Origin: an uncultured Clostridia bacterium
Lineage (GTDB): Bacteria; Bacillota; Clostridia; UBA1381
NCBI GenBank assembly: GCA_934444735.1
Contig: CAKSDE010000001.1
Location: forward strand, 385,460 to 449,459
Direction of reading: 5' to 3'
Length of the DNA: 64,000 bases
The position numbers were made by a program, and so were the translations under genes. Position 1 is the stretch's first letter, and every line of letters starts with the position of its first letter. The notes beneath the pieces were generated by a model, which worked only from the letters and a program-made list of their open reading frames with translations, searched no databases and was not told where the DNA came from. This document shows positions 10,201 through 18,392 of this stretch, piece by piece.

Positions 10201-10872
10201 GTTGGATGCGCATTGGTGGACAATATAAAAGTAAAGGATCTCGGAATTTCGTGCTATGTTGAAAATCCGAAAAATCTTTCCGAGGGCGACGAAGTGAGAA
10301 TCGTGTTTGACAGGGAAATGAATACAGACACATTCATTTCGGAATATGTAACCGTTACCGATACAAACGGAAAAACGCTCAACGTTTCGGTAAGAGCACA
10401 GGATTCAAAAACGATGCTCGTAAAACTCCCGTACGGACTGGCATCAGACGAAAAGTATATCATTACACTTTCAAATGAGATTGCAAGCAAGAGCGGTATC
10501 GGACTTTCGACCGAAAAGCGCTTTGAGATAAAGTCAGTCGAAAAGGATCTGCACGTCGGAAATCTTAAGCTTATATCGAATGGAAGTGAAATCACCAAAT
10601 TATCCGCAAATCAGGAAATTGCGGCATCTGCATATGTAAAGAACAGCAAGACGCAAAGTGCAAGCGCAGTGCTTGTTATGGCTGTGTATGATGCGGACGG
10701 CAGATGCGTTGCGATAAAGACGGCAGGCGGAGAAATTGATGCAAAAGAAGATAAAACGCTTACAACCGAGGGCTATACACTCCCTGCAAATGTCAAGGGA
10801 TACAGTGTGAGAATCATGACGGTTGACAGTCTTGATACCATAATGCCGTTAGTAACGAGCAGAGTATATTAA
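7288..10872 (+). CDS. Large secreted protein with three LamG-like/Ig-like repeats
   Basis: A 1194-residue exported protein with signal peptide MKRKILSIGIAAAMTAAVLP (cut near NAAMA). It is built from three similar blocks. Each starts with a LamG-like domain opening YLYYNDFSENM (about residues 31 and 415) or YLYVNDFSDPS (about 808), followed by SbsA/Big-5-like Ig domains with the signature AGDTLTVKFSEAMDTETFT and DADGDRLNNDKKF. Blocks one and two are nearly parallel in sequence, indicating internal duplication. The last 100 residues (about 1090-1194) are a separate beta module ending VRIMTVDSLDTIMPLV, which is also found inside the 11038 product. No SLH, LPXTG or catalytic motif is visible. Probably an extended adhesive or spacer protein displaying binding domains. 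Confidence 0.75.
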   Translation: MKRKILSIGIAAAMTAAVLPNAAMADSTVFDEYLYYNDFSENMDGLEIVKNVQSDTVTVEDGKLVINNTTAWKSWIDLAVSDSEGWEEFSVGVSAEILGKQNYFAIYPYAGDTANYYLELTDQNGIYRDNIVNTAIQAWGNNLRFKVDANKASSTLYAYPTNLWESSGDMETVRSATHTTTAGGVMFSGMWGTEPIKIDEIAITDLRAKAALASSADALKAGDTLTVKFSEAMDTETFTADNFCFTDGVNTLNAAAVTANGADEAIVTVPATVDAGHAYTLVAKKEIKDADGDRLNNDKKFSVKTADADMFVVSSIPEAGAEMAPDSKITLNFNKAIDFSAAPSITLKDADDTEIPCSIDESASTDKTLVIVPGKLLKNGKAYTLTVSGVKNTDGALCDVFTLAFTTKQAASSENYLYYNDFSENMNGLEVLNNVKDDTISVENGKLKITQQSTAFQSFVQLYMTGSEDWEEYSLEATAQITGKPGFIFFRPKGAKEATNAETEAHQFMINTTGLVRNKTNNGDIQSWGDRPIMKMKLNVDGNKSDFLMAPYSTWESSGYLESYSNVEHASNAGGLNIDAIWGADTVYIDEIKVIDLRAQAEAYNTKDLLPGDIITVRFSENMTPSAMSADNVVFENNGTEIPVIVTNNGSDEMYITVPDEVLSNEEYTLTVKKEITDTDGDRLNNDKKFTVTTKKSNFNVISVTPENGAVNVDALTDITITFDNPIDYTAADDVNISVTGSDESSIGAKINLAQSTKNTMFIELSGELEPGGTYTVSISGVKSEAQDTMLGAKKFSFTVAEKSADYLYVNDFSDPSTLSDFTITQKSGAESAQITDGRLVLATGNSVSGSDMTAYDLGFFINGSENWSDYEIEMEVSANTQYKFPYVKLRGETLTALLQPLSSTLTFGMTSFDNVVKDETYAQTFNNKMHKLVIRAEGNHFTLSYDGEKIMDGEGSDIAAKGGISIGAQWVGCALVDNIKVKDLGISCYVENPKNLSEGDEVRIVFDREMNTDTFISEYVTVTDTNGKTLNVSVRAQDSKTMLVKLPYGLASDEKYIITLSNEIASKSGIGLSTEKRFEIKSVEKDLHVGNLKLISNGSEITKLSANQEIAASAYVKNSKTQSASAVLVMAVYDADGRCVAIKTAGGEIDAKEDKTLTTEGYTLPANVKGYSVRIMTVDSLDTIMPLVTSRVY

Positions 10873-10885
10873 AAAAATATAGGGA

Positions 10886-10916
10886 ATGTTAAAAAACTTC
10901 GGGACGCAAGAAAAGG
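10886..10916 (+). repeat. Interspersed repeat copy, TTAAAAAACTTCGGGACGC type
   Basis: This stretch matches, with a few changes, copies at 20742-20773, 22355-22380 and (inverted) 22687-22719, whose consensus is roughly TTAAAAAACTCCGGAACGC followed by AAGAAAAG. It sits just after the stop of the LamG/Ig gene. Confidence 0.55.
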
Positions 10917-10976
10917 AGTAAAGTATACATACTTATAGAAAATGCCTAAAACGGGCAGGGCATATAAAAAACAATA

Positions 10977-11006
10977 GGGAAAATGGGGCATATGCCCCAT
11001 TTTCCC
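10977..11006. promoter_or_regulatory. Perfect 30-bp palindrome before the second beta-helix gene
   Basis: GGGAAAATGGGGCAT is followed immediately by its exact reverse complement. As RNA it would form a 13-bp stem with a 4-base ATAT loop, ending 31 bases before the ATG at 11038. No U-run follows, so a simple intrinsic terminator is unlikely. It could be an mRNA stabiliser or processing element inside the cluster transcript, or a dimeric protein operator. Confidence 0.6.
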
Positions 11007-11037
11007 AAACTTAATTATATTGAAAGGAAAACTTACG

Positions 11038-14000
11038 ATGAAAAAACAAATAGCCGCAGCACTTGTAATTACGCTTTTGACAACAACCGCAAACGCAGCG
11101 GAAATTACAGGATTTTATATAAAAAACGGGCGCTGGGTGATTGACGGCAGCGCAAACGAGGACGCCGCAGAGGTTATAATGTCTGTAAGCGGAGATGAGA
11201 ATAATCAATTGACGGATATACGTCAACAGGATTTGGACGGCGGCAGTTTTTCTTTTGATTTGCCAACGATAACGGCAAACGGATTTTATACGGTAAAGGT
11301 AAGAGATTCCAAAGACAGTGCGCCGAGTGTGCGAAAGGTTTATCTGACAGATAACAAAAACAGCGGAGTGATGTATGATTCCTCCGAGGACAGCGATTAT
11401 GCCGCGTGGCACATTTTCGGCGACGGGAGCGGCAGATTGATGTCAAACGGCAAATATAATTTGGGAAGCAGCGGTAACGGCGAGACGACCGCATATTTAG
11501 ACGGATTTTTTAATGCTATGGATTACAGCTTTTCTCTGGACATATCGGCAGCATCAAGAGATATGACAGAGGAGATTTTATTCAGATATATTGACGAAAA
11601 TAATTACTGCTACTTTAAGATCCCGATAACTTCGGGCGACGGCAGGATATATGAGATGGGATATGTAAAGGATGGGATAAAAACCGCAGCATATCAGCAG
11701 AAGATGACCGACGGCGAGGGTGCGGCGGTTAAATACTATAATATAAGAATAGAATGCCTCGGCTATGAATCGCGGGCTTATGTGGACGGTGAGCTTGCGG
11801 GACGTTTGTATGACGAGGATTTAGATAGAGGAACAATAGGGGTAAGGGCGATAAATGCAAAGGTGAATTTCAACAATGTTTATGTTGAAAATCTGATAGA
11901 TACCGTAAGGACGGGAAAAATCGAATTTTTATCGGAATCGGGAGATCCGCTGTATTCGATACCCAAAAGCGGCAAGGTGACGGTAAGGGCAAAAGCGGAG
12001 AATATTTCCGATACGGAAAGCTCGAAAGTTATGCTTGCGGCGGCGGTTTACGAAAACGGTAGGCTGGTGAGCTTAAAAACGGACAGAAGGAGTATTTTGC
12101 CGGAGGAAAAGAAGGATTATGAGGTTATCCTGGAGGGAGTGGCACAGGATAAGACGGTTCGTGCATTTTTCTGGGACGATTTTTTGTCGCAGAAGCCTTT
12201 GAATACGGCAGAGAGCATTAATGACAAAGGCGGCAGGAATATTTATGTGGACGCAAGCTACAGCGGTGAGTCGGACGGGAGCATAGATTGCCCGTACAAA
12301 ACAGTAGCCGACGCAATTGATAGAGCTAAAGCGGTAAAAAGCGAGTATGGCTTGGGCGAAAACGGTATAAGAATTATGATACGGGAGGGAGAGTATGAGC
12401 TTGACAGTACTCTTAACCTTTCGGGCGAACAAATAAGCGGCACATTGATGCAGCCGATTGTAATTGCCGCATATAACGGCGAGAATGTGTCGGTTAAGGG
12501 GAGCAAAAAGATAGACACTGAAAATGCGGTAATATCCAATGATGTGCGTATACCCGATTCGGCAAAAGGCAAGGTATATGAGATTTCTTTAGGCTTTGAT
12601 ACCGCACCGATAGAGAGCTTTGACTACACAGCTCCCGCAAAGAAATACACCAATGTTTTATATGACGGAAAAGTGCAGCCGCTTGCAAAATATCCGAACG
12701 ATGGCTGGATTAAGACCTCGGGGGTATATGATAAAAACGGCACAAAGCTGAATACCGATTCCGACACATGGGACAGTATCAGACAAAATGAAAATTATGT
12801 ATGGCTTGATTTTTCGGATTCTCATATTCAAAACCTGAAAAATGCGCAAAGTGCATGGTGCGAGGGGTATTGGTACAAATACTGGACATGGGAAAATACA
12901 GAGCTTTTGGGAGCTGACAGTGCAAGCTCGAGAATAAAAATAAGCGTTCCCGAAAAAGGTGTAATCGATACGAACCGTGATTTTCGGATATATAATCTCT
13001 TGGAGGAACTGGACTCACCGGGAGAATGGTATATCGATAATGATGCGAAAAAGTTGTATTTTTATCCGCCGAAAAGTTTTTCTTCGGATGCGGACATCGA
13101 GGTTACATATTTAAACGATGTACTTATATATGCGGACAATGTTCATGATGTGGTTTTTGATTCGCTTATGCTGAAAAATTCTTCGGGCGAGGCGGTGAAA
13201 ATCGATAATTCCGATAGGGTAGATATTGCATACTGCGGCATAGGAAATACCGGCGCAAACGGCATTACGGTTTCAAAATCGAATAATATAGCTATCCACG
13301 ACAGCGAGATTTTCAATACCGGCGCTATAGGTGTGATGATTGATGCGTGCGGAACAATCAGGAATCTTACAAGATGTGAAAATGAGATTAAAAACTGCGA
13401 TATTCATGATTTCGGCAAGGTGTCAAGATCGTATACTCCGGGTGTGCGGATTGCGGCATCGGTAGGTGTGAATGTAATGAACAATGAAATACATGAGGGG
13501 ACTCATTCGGGTATGATATATTCGGGTTCGGAAATAAAAATCGAATATAATGAGATATATAACGTGCTTACAATGGCGGCGGATGCAGGCGCGATATACA
13601 GCGGTCGCTCGTATATTGACAGGGGCAATGAAATAAAGTATAATTATCTGCATGATATATACGATAATGTGAATATAAAAGAGCCTGTGGTCGGGATTTA
13701 TCTGGACGATCAGCTCTCGGGTACGGAGGTTGAGTCAAATATATTATATAAAGTGGATTCGGGAATATTTTTAAGCGGCGGACGCGATACCGTAATAAGG
13801 AATAACATTATTGCGGAAAAGACAGCCGCGGATTATAACGAAACGGACGGCAGATATGCGATAATGCTCAGAACATCGGGACTTATGCCGCACAGACAGA
13901 GTATGGTTTTGGATATGCTCTCGAAGATAGAAGGACTTGACCTTTCATCTCCAGGCTGGCAGAAATATCCGTATGTGAATGTATACCCGAAAGATAACCC

Positions 14001-14235
14001 GGGAGCGCCTGTGAGAGATGTTGTGGAGAATAATGTTATCTGGAACCACCACAATCTGAAAAAGTATTCGGATTTTGAAAATTGGAGTACGGTCGGTGAA
14101 AATCTTGTAAACAGTACAGATCCGGGATTTGTGAATGCAGCGGAGGGTAATCTGAACTTAAAAGATGACAGCGGAGTCTTTAAAAAATTAAGCGGATTTG
14201 AAAAGATACCGTTTGATAAAATAGGCAGACAGTAA
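11038..14235 (+). CDS. Secreted multi-domain right-handed beta-helix protein, relative of the 1911 product
   Basis: A 1065-residue exported protein from the ATG at 11038 (an in-frame TTG at 11020 lacks a ribosome site; AAAGG precedes 11038). The signal peptide ends near ANAAE. Domains: an N-terminal beta module (24-110), a LamG-like domain (about 115-290), and a beta module of about 100 residues ending VRAFFWDDFLSQKPL, also seen at the C-terminus of the 7288 product. The beta-helix (398-1060) begins IYVDASYSGESDG and holds YNLLEELDSPGEWYID (about 652), DAGAIYSGRSY (about 848) and GIYLDD (about 885). Those motifs are shared with the 1911 product, suggesting the same catalytic fold, perhaps GH141-like. 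Active-site residues cannot be assigned by eye. It is the fourth gene of the cluster. Confidence 0.8.
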   Translation: MKKQIAAALVITLLTTTANAAEITGFYIKNGRWVIDGSANEDAAEVIMSVSGDENNQLTDIRQQDLDGGSFSFDLPTITANGFYTVKVRDSKDSAPSVRKVYLTDNKNSGVMYDSSEDSDYAAWHIFGDGSGRLMSNGKYNLGSSGNGETTAYLDGFFNAMDYSFSLDISAASRDMTEEILFRYIDENNYCYFKIPITSGDGRIYEMGYVKDGIKTAAYQQKMTDGEGAAVKYYNIRIECLGYESRAYVDGELAGRLYDEDLDRGTIGVRAINAKVNFNNVYVENLIDTVRTGKIEFLSESGDPLYSIPKSGKVTVRAKAENISDTESSKVMLAAAVYENGRLVSLKTDRRSILPEEKKDYEVILEGVAQDKTVRAFFWDDFLSQKPLNTAESINDKGGRNIYVDASYSGESDGSIDCPYKTVADAIDRAKAVKSEYGLGENGIRIMIREGEYELDSTLNLSGEQISGTLMQPIVIAAYNGENVSVKGSKKIDTENAVISNDVRIPDSAKGKVYEISLGFDTAPIESFDYTAPAKKYTNVLYDGKVQPLAKYPNDGWIKTSGVYDKNGTKLNTDSDTWDSIRQNENYVWLDFSDSHIQNLKNAQSAWCEGYWYKYWTWENTELLGADSASSRIKISVPEKGVIDTNRDFRIYNLLEELDSPGEWYIDNDAKKLYFYPPKSFSSDADIEVTYLNDVLIYADNVHDVVFDSLMLKNSSGEAVKIDNSDRVDIAYCGIGNTGANGITVSKSNNIAIHDSEIFNTGAIGVMIDACGTIRNLTRCENEIKNCDIHDFGKVSRSYTPGVRIAASVGVNVMNNEIHEGTHSGMIYSGSEIKIEYNEIYNVLTMAADAGAIYSGRSYIDRGNEIKYNYLHDIYDNVNIKEPVVGIYLDDQLSGTEVESNILYKVDSGIFLSGGRDTVIRNNIIAEKTAADYNETDGRYAIMLRTSGLMPHRQSMVLDMLSKIEGLDLSSPGWQKYPYVNVYPKDNPGAPVRDVVENNVIWNHHNLKKYSDFENWSTVGENLVNSTDPGFVNAAEGNLNLKDDSGVFKKLSGFEKIPFDKIGRQ

Positions 14236-14251
14236 GGGAGGAGAAGAAGTA

Positions 14252-15877
14252 ATGATAAACAAAAAAATACCTCTTGTTTTGATATGTGCGGCTTTGCCGA
14301 TAGCAACGTGTTATGCGGACGGCTTAGATACGGTGGAATATGACAGGATTTCAAAAAGAGTGAGAATTGAGGGCAGTTATGATAAAACGGATATTTTCAG
14401 GCCTATGATAGTTCTGAAGATAGAAAACGCAGATAAAGAAATAGTTCTCATGACGCAGAATGACGATATAGAAAAGAGCGGTACGTTTTTGTTTGATGTT
14501 CCGGTGTCGGGGGCAAGCGGAGAGTATACCGTCATTGTAAATTCCAATGCTTTTGAAAAAGAGCTTTCGGGCGCGTTTGACTATTTTAGCGAATCGGACA
14601 TACAAAGGGCGATAGATGAGATAAATTCCGCAAATTCTTACGAGGAGTTTGGAGAAAAGCTCAATTCAAATGCGAAAATTTTCGGCTTGGATACGGAACT
14701 GCTGCAAAGGATCTCGGATAAAAATAGCGTATATTCTGCTATGTATAAAAAATACGCCGATGAGGAGGAGCTTTTTGATTCATACATAAAAAATACGCTA
14801 TATTGCCTTATATATGAAAATGCGGATTCCTCGTACAGTGCGGATATGCTTGAAAAATATAAGATACGGTCAGGCATTGATAAGATGCTTACCTATCCGA
14901 CTTACGAGAAGATGAGCGAGAGTGAAAGAAAGCTTTTGGTAAGTAAGATTTCGGGATTAAAAAGCGAGAATGATTTTGAAAAGAGCTTTAACGAGGCGGC
15001 TGTTCTGGTAAAGGTGCGTACGGCAAATTCTTACGGAGAGGTCAGAACCTTGCTTACAGAATATAAAGACATTTGTTACAGATCGGATATTTCAAAATAT
15101 TTCGATTCTTCGGATACATCATCTATAGATGTGGCATTGGTCGGAAATGATTATAAAACAATAGATGAGCTTTGCGACGCAATAAAAAAATTATCCGATA
15201 ACGGAAATAACGGAGATTCGGGCAAGGGCAATCATGGCAGCACGGGAGGAAGCTCGGGCGGCGGAATAAGCGCACCTGCGGCAAAGCCCGAGACGGGAAA
15301 CAGCGAGAACAAAATAATATATACCGATATTGACACTGTCGAGTGGGCAAAAGATGCGATCAGCGCGCTCTCCGAAAAAGGAATATTAAACGGCAAGGGC
15401 GAGGGACTGTTTAAGCCGAACGATATGATAACGCGCGAGGAATTTGTAAAGGTTATGATTGCGGCGTTTGAAATTGAAGTAAAAGACGGTGCGGAAGTGA
15501 AATTTTCCGATGTTTTGCCGGGCGCGTGGTATGAAAAATACATAAACGCCGGAGTAAGCACGGGGTGTATAAACGGTCTCGGAAACGGTGAGTTCGGAGT
15601 AGGAAAGAGCATTACGCGTGAGGATATGGCCGTTATGGCATACAGATTCACAAAATATGCGGGATACAGCTTAAATAACAGTGCGAGTCTTGATTCGTTC
15701 GAGGACAGGGCGGCAATAAGCGAGTATGCAAAAGAGGCGGTTTCGGCACTCTTGGCAGAGTCGGTGGTAAACGGAATGAATAATTCAAAGTTTGAGCCGA
15801 AAGCTTTTGCAACACGTGCGCAAGCCGCTGTGATGCTCTACAGACTTCTTAATTGTGTACAGGGAGGACAGATATGA
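14252..15877 (+). CDS. S-layer homology (SLH) surface protein with helical repeats
   Basis: A 541-residue exported protein. Signal peptide 1-22 (MINKKIPLVLICAALPIATC). Residues about 23-110 are a beta module (VRIEGSYDK ... GEYTVIVNS) resembling the N-terminus of the 11038 product. Residues about 112-325 are helical with two divergent repeats (SANSYEEFGEKLNSNAKIFG and TANSYGEVRTLLTEYKDIC). A Gly/Ser-rich linker (about 328-345) leads to three SLH domains (about 356-405, 416-466, 483-535), each with the conserved TREE/TRED or TRAQ position. SLH domains bind pyruvylated secondary cell-wall polysaccharide, so this is the likely wall anchor of the cluster. Its stop overlaps the next start by ATGA, indicating translational coupling. 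Confidence 0.85.
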   Translation: MINKKIPLVLICAALPIATCYADGLDTVEYDRISKRVRIEGSYDKTDIFRPMIVLKIENADKEIVLMTQNDDIEKSGTFLFDVPVSGASGEYTVIVNSNAFEKELSGAFDYFSESDIQRAIDEINSANSYEEFGEKLNSNAKIFGLDTELLQRISDKNSVYSAMYKKYADEEELFDSYIKNTLYCLIYENADSSYSADMLEKYKIRSGIDKMLTYPTYEKMSESERKLLVSKISGLKSENDFEKSFNEAAVLVKVRTANSYGEVRTLLTEYKDICYRSDISKYFDSSDTSSIDVALVGNDYKTIDELCDAIKKLSDNGNNGDSGKGNHGSTGGSSGGGISAPAAKPETGNSENKIIYTDIDTVEWAKDAISALSEKGILNGKGEGLFKPNDMITREEFVKVMIAAFEIEVKDGAEVKFSDVLPGAWYEKYINAGVSTGCINGLGNGEFGVGKSITREDMAVMAYRFTKYAGYSLNNSASLDSFEDRAAISEYAKEAVSALLAESVVNGMNNSKFEPKAFATRAQAAVMLYRLLNCVQGGQI

Positions 15878-18381
15878 AACGGATAACGGTATTTTTGCTG
15901 ATTTTGGCGATGTTATTGTCGCAGAGCGTTTATGTTTTGGCGCAAGACACGGAAAATGAGGACTTGTATGCAAAATTGCAGGCGCTGGACTGCCTGTGGG
16001 ACGCGGATCAATATGAGCCGTCCGAAAATGTCACTCGCGGTGAGTTTGCGTCGCTTTTAAATAAGCTCACAAACGGAATTTTACAGTCGGATAAAAACCG
16101 TACCTCGGATATGGTCAAGACAGAGGATAAATTTTATGAAGAGGTGCAAAAGGCGGTAAGCCGCGGACTTATGCGCGTTTATGATGACGGGAGCTTTGCG
16201 CCCGGAAAAAATATAAGCCTTAACGATGTCTGCTATGGATTTGTAAATCTTTTGGGATATGGAAAAATGGCAGAAAAAGCGGGCGCATTCCCGAAAGGGT
16301 ATGAGAGTACGGCAGAGGAAATCGGGATTTTAAAGGGCATAAAAGGCGATTATGCCAATTACGTCAACGAGGATAATATGCTTAAAATTGTCGACAATGC
16401 GCTTGAATGTGACATGATGGTTTTGCACTATAACGGAGCAAAGCTTGAGTATGTTATTGAAAAAGATGCGAATTTATTAAAAAACCGCCTGTCCGTTTAT
16501 AAAGAAAAAGGAAGAATTACGGCAAATGAATACAGCGGTATTTTAGGCGGCGGTGTCGGTGAGGGCAATTTCGAGATTGGCGGAAAAATAATGTCTGTCG
16601 GCAAAACCGACGCGGCAATGCTTTTGGGCTATAAAGCAGAGGTATACTACCGCGATAATGACGGCGAATACGAGGCGCTTTGGATTGATTTAAAGGACAA
16701 TTCCGAACTCTTTATCTATGCCGAAGATATTAAAAATTATTCGGACCGTACAATAAAATACGATAACGGCAAGCAGATAAAAAGGGCGAATATTTCGCAA
16801 AAAGCCAAGGTTATATATAACGGTGTTGCGGTTTCGGAATACGGGCGTGATGATATTATGATAAAGACCGGCGATATTACGCTTTTAAAGGAGAGCGGAG
16901 CGTCGGAGTATGATATTGTAATAATCGCAAGCTATGATAATTATGTGGTTGAAAATGCGGATTTCGATAAATACGTGATTTACGATAAGCTCGGGAGGAA
17001 ATTTACGTGGCAGGAAAGTGCAAAGCTGCTGTTTTATTCGGACAATTTCCTTAAAAAAGAAAAAGAAGATGTAAAATCCAACACGGTATTGAGCATTGCA
17101 AAAAGCAAGGACGGATCACTTGTAACCTTTGTGATTTCCTCAAATAGTATAGAAGGAACAATCGAAAGTATAGATTACGATGACGGAACCCTGAGTGCGG
17201 AAATTTCGGGAAAGAGCTATGACTTTGACGGGTATTATCTGAATAACCGTGACGCTGTTACGGTTGGCGCAAAGGGTAAGTTTTATCTTGACATGGACGG
17301 CAAAATCGCGTACTTTAATGCATACAGCTACGGCAAGTGGGTTGCGGCTTATGCAATAAAAAAATATTGTGACGATAACGGAGATTACTATATAAGATAT
17401 TTTGACGGTGAGGTAAAAGAAAGTAAAATTGCGGACAGCTTTAAGGCGGACGGCGTGAGATTTTCAAAAGATGAGGCGCAGACTGCGGTCAGTGCCGATA
17501 AATTTATGCTCTTTAAGCTGAACAGTAACGGTGAAATTTATGATATAGATTATCCGTCCGACGGAAAAAGCGGCAAATTTGAAAATGAGAACAGTCTCAG
17601 GACTATGAGCGTTATTACTGAAAAGACGTGGTACAGACCGAATAACGTAAGCTTTGCAAAGCGCTTTTTGATGAACTCGGATACAAAGGTATATGTTCTT
17701 CCCGAGGATAAATCGGACTACGATAAATATGAGCTTTTGGGGATTGCGAAATTTGTCAGCAGAACCTACAGCGGAATATCGGCATACTGTATCGGAGACG
17801 GTGCGGAGTATGCACAGTATGTTGTGTATGATATGGAAAAGGACACGGTGGAAATTACAAATGACGCACAATTTTGTATTTTAAAAGGGATAAGCGAGGC
17901 GCTGGACGAAAATGATGAGATTGTCCGCGTTATGGAATATTACACGCAAAGCGGAGTATTGCAAAAGACTGTCCTTTCCGATAATGTCGATACATCTCTT
18001 ATGGAATGCGGCGATATTTTACAGCTTTCGGCAGGTGATGACGGCAGAATAGAAAAGGTAAACTTAAGCTTTGATTACAGTACGAAAACTATGGGCGACG
18101 GCTCAAAGACGAACTACATTACATCGTATTATACCCATGCCTACAGACGGCTTAACAAAACGCTTTTCATGTCGAACGGAAACGAGGACGTAAAAGATGT
18201 ATACAAGCTTGAAACGGTGCCTGTTAATTGCTCGGTATTTATATTTGACACAAAGAAAAAGATATTGATAACTGCAAGTGCGTTTGATATAATTGATTGG
18301 GAAAGAAATAACACGGATTATACGGAATTTTTCATAAGATTTTACTACGATGATCCGCAGGTTATCTTTATCTGGGAATAA
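15874..18381 (+). CDS. Large secreted protein with N-terminal SLH domains and unknown beta-rich body
   Basis: An 835-residue exported protein from the ATG at 15874, which has GGAGG upstream and overlaps the previous stop by 4 bp. The signal peptide is MKRITVFLLILAMLLSQSVY. SLH-like motifs occupy about 25-165 (ENVTRGEFASLLNKLTNG and SFAPGKNISLNDVCYGFVNL). The remaining 650 residues are predicted mostly beta strand, rich in Asp, Tyr and Lys, with repeated short motifs such as IYNGVAV and YDIVIIASYDNYVV. I do not recognise this body as a named family. No catalytic signature is apparent. The tight coupling to the preceding SLH gene suggests the two products work together at the cell surface. Confidence 0.7.
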   Translation: MKRITVFLLILAMLLSQSVYVLAQDTENEDLYAKLQALDCLWDADQYEPSENVTRGEFASLLNKLTNGILQSDKNRTSDMVKTEDKFYEEVQKAVSRGLMRVYDDGSFAPGKNISLNDVCYGFVNLLGYGKMAEKAGAFPKGYESTAEEIGILKGIKGDYANYVNEDNMLKIVDNALECDMMVLHYNGAKLEYVIEKDANLLKNRLSVYKEKGRITANEYSGILGGGVGEGNFEIGGKIMSVGKTDAAMLLGYKAEVYYRDNDGEYEALWIDLKDNSELFIYAEDIKNYSDRTIKYDNGKQIKRANISQKAKVIYNGVAVSEYGRDDIMIKTGDITLLKESGASEYDIVIIASYDNYVVENADFDKYVIYDKLGRKFTWQESAKLLFYSDNFLKKEKEDVKSNTVLSIAKSKDGSLVTFVISSNSIEGTIESIDYDDGTLSAEISGKSYDFDGYYLNNRDAVTVGAKGKFYLDMDGKIAYFNAYSYGKWVAAYAIKKYCDDNGDYYIRYFDGEVKESKIADSFKADGVRFSKDEAQTAVSADKFMLFKLNSNGEIYDIDYPSDGKSGKFENENSLRTMSVITEKTWYRPNNVSFAKRFLMNSDTKVYVLPEDKSDYDKYELLGIAKFVSRTYSGISAYCIGDGAEYAQYVVYDMEKDTVEITNDAQFCILKGISEALDENDEIVRVMEYYTQSGVLQKTVLSDNVDTSLMECGDILQLSAGDDGRIEKVNLSFDYSTKTMGDGSKTNYITSYYTHAYRRLNKTLFMSNGNEDVKDVYKLETVPVNCSVFIFDTKKKILITASAFDIIDWERNNTDYTEFFIRFYYDDPQVIFIWE

Positions 18382-18392
18382 GGAGCAAAAAT

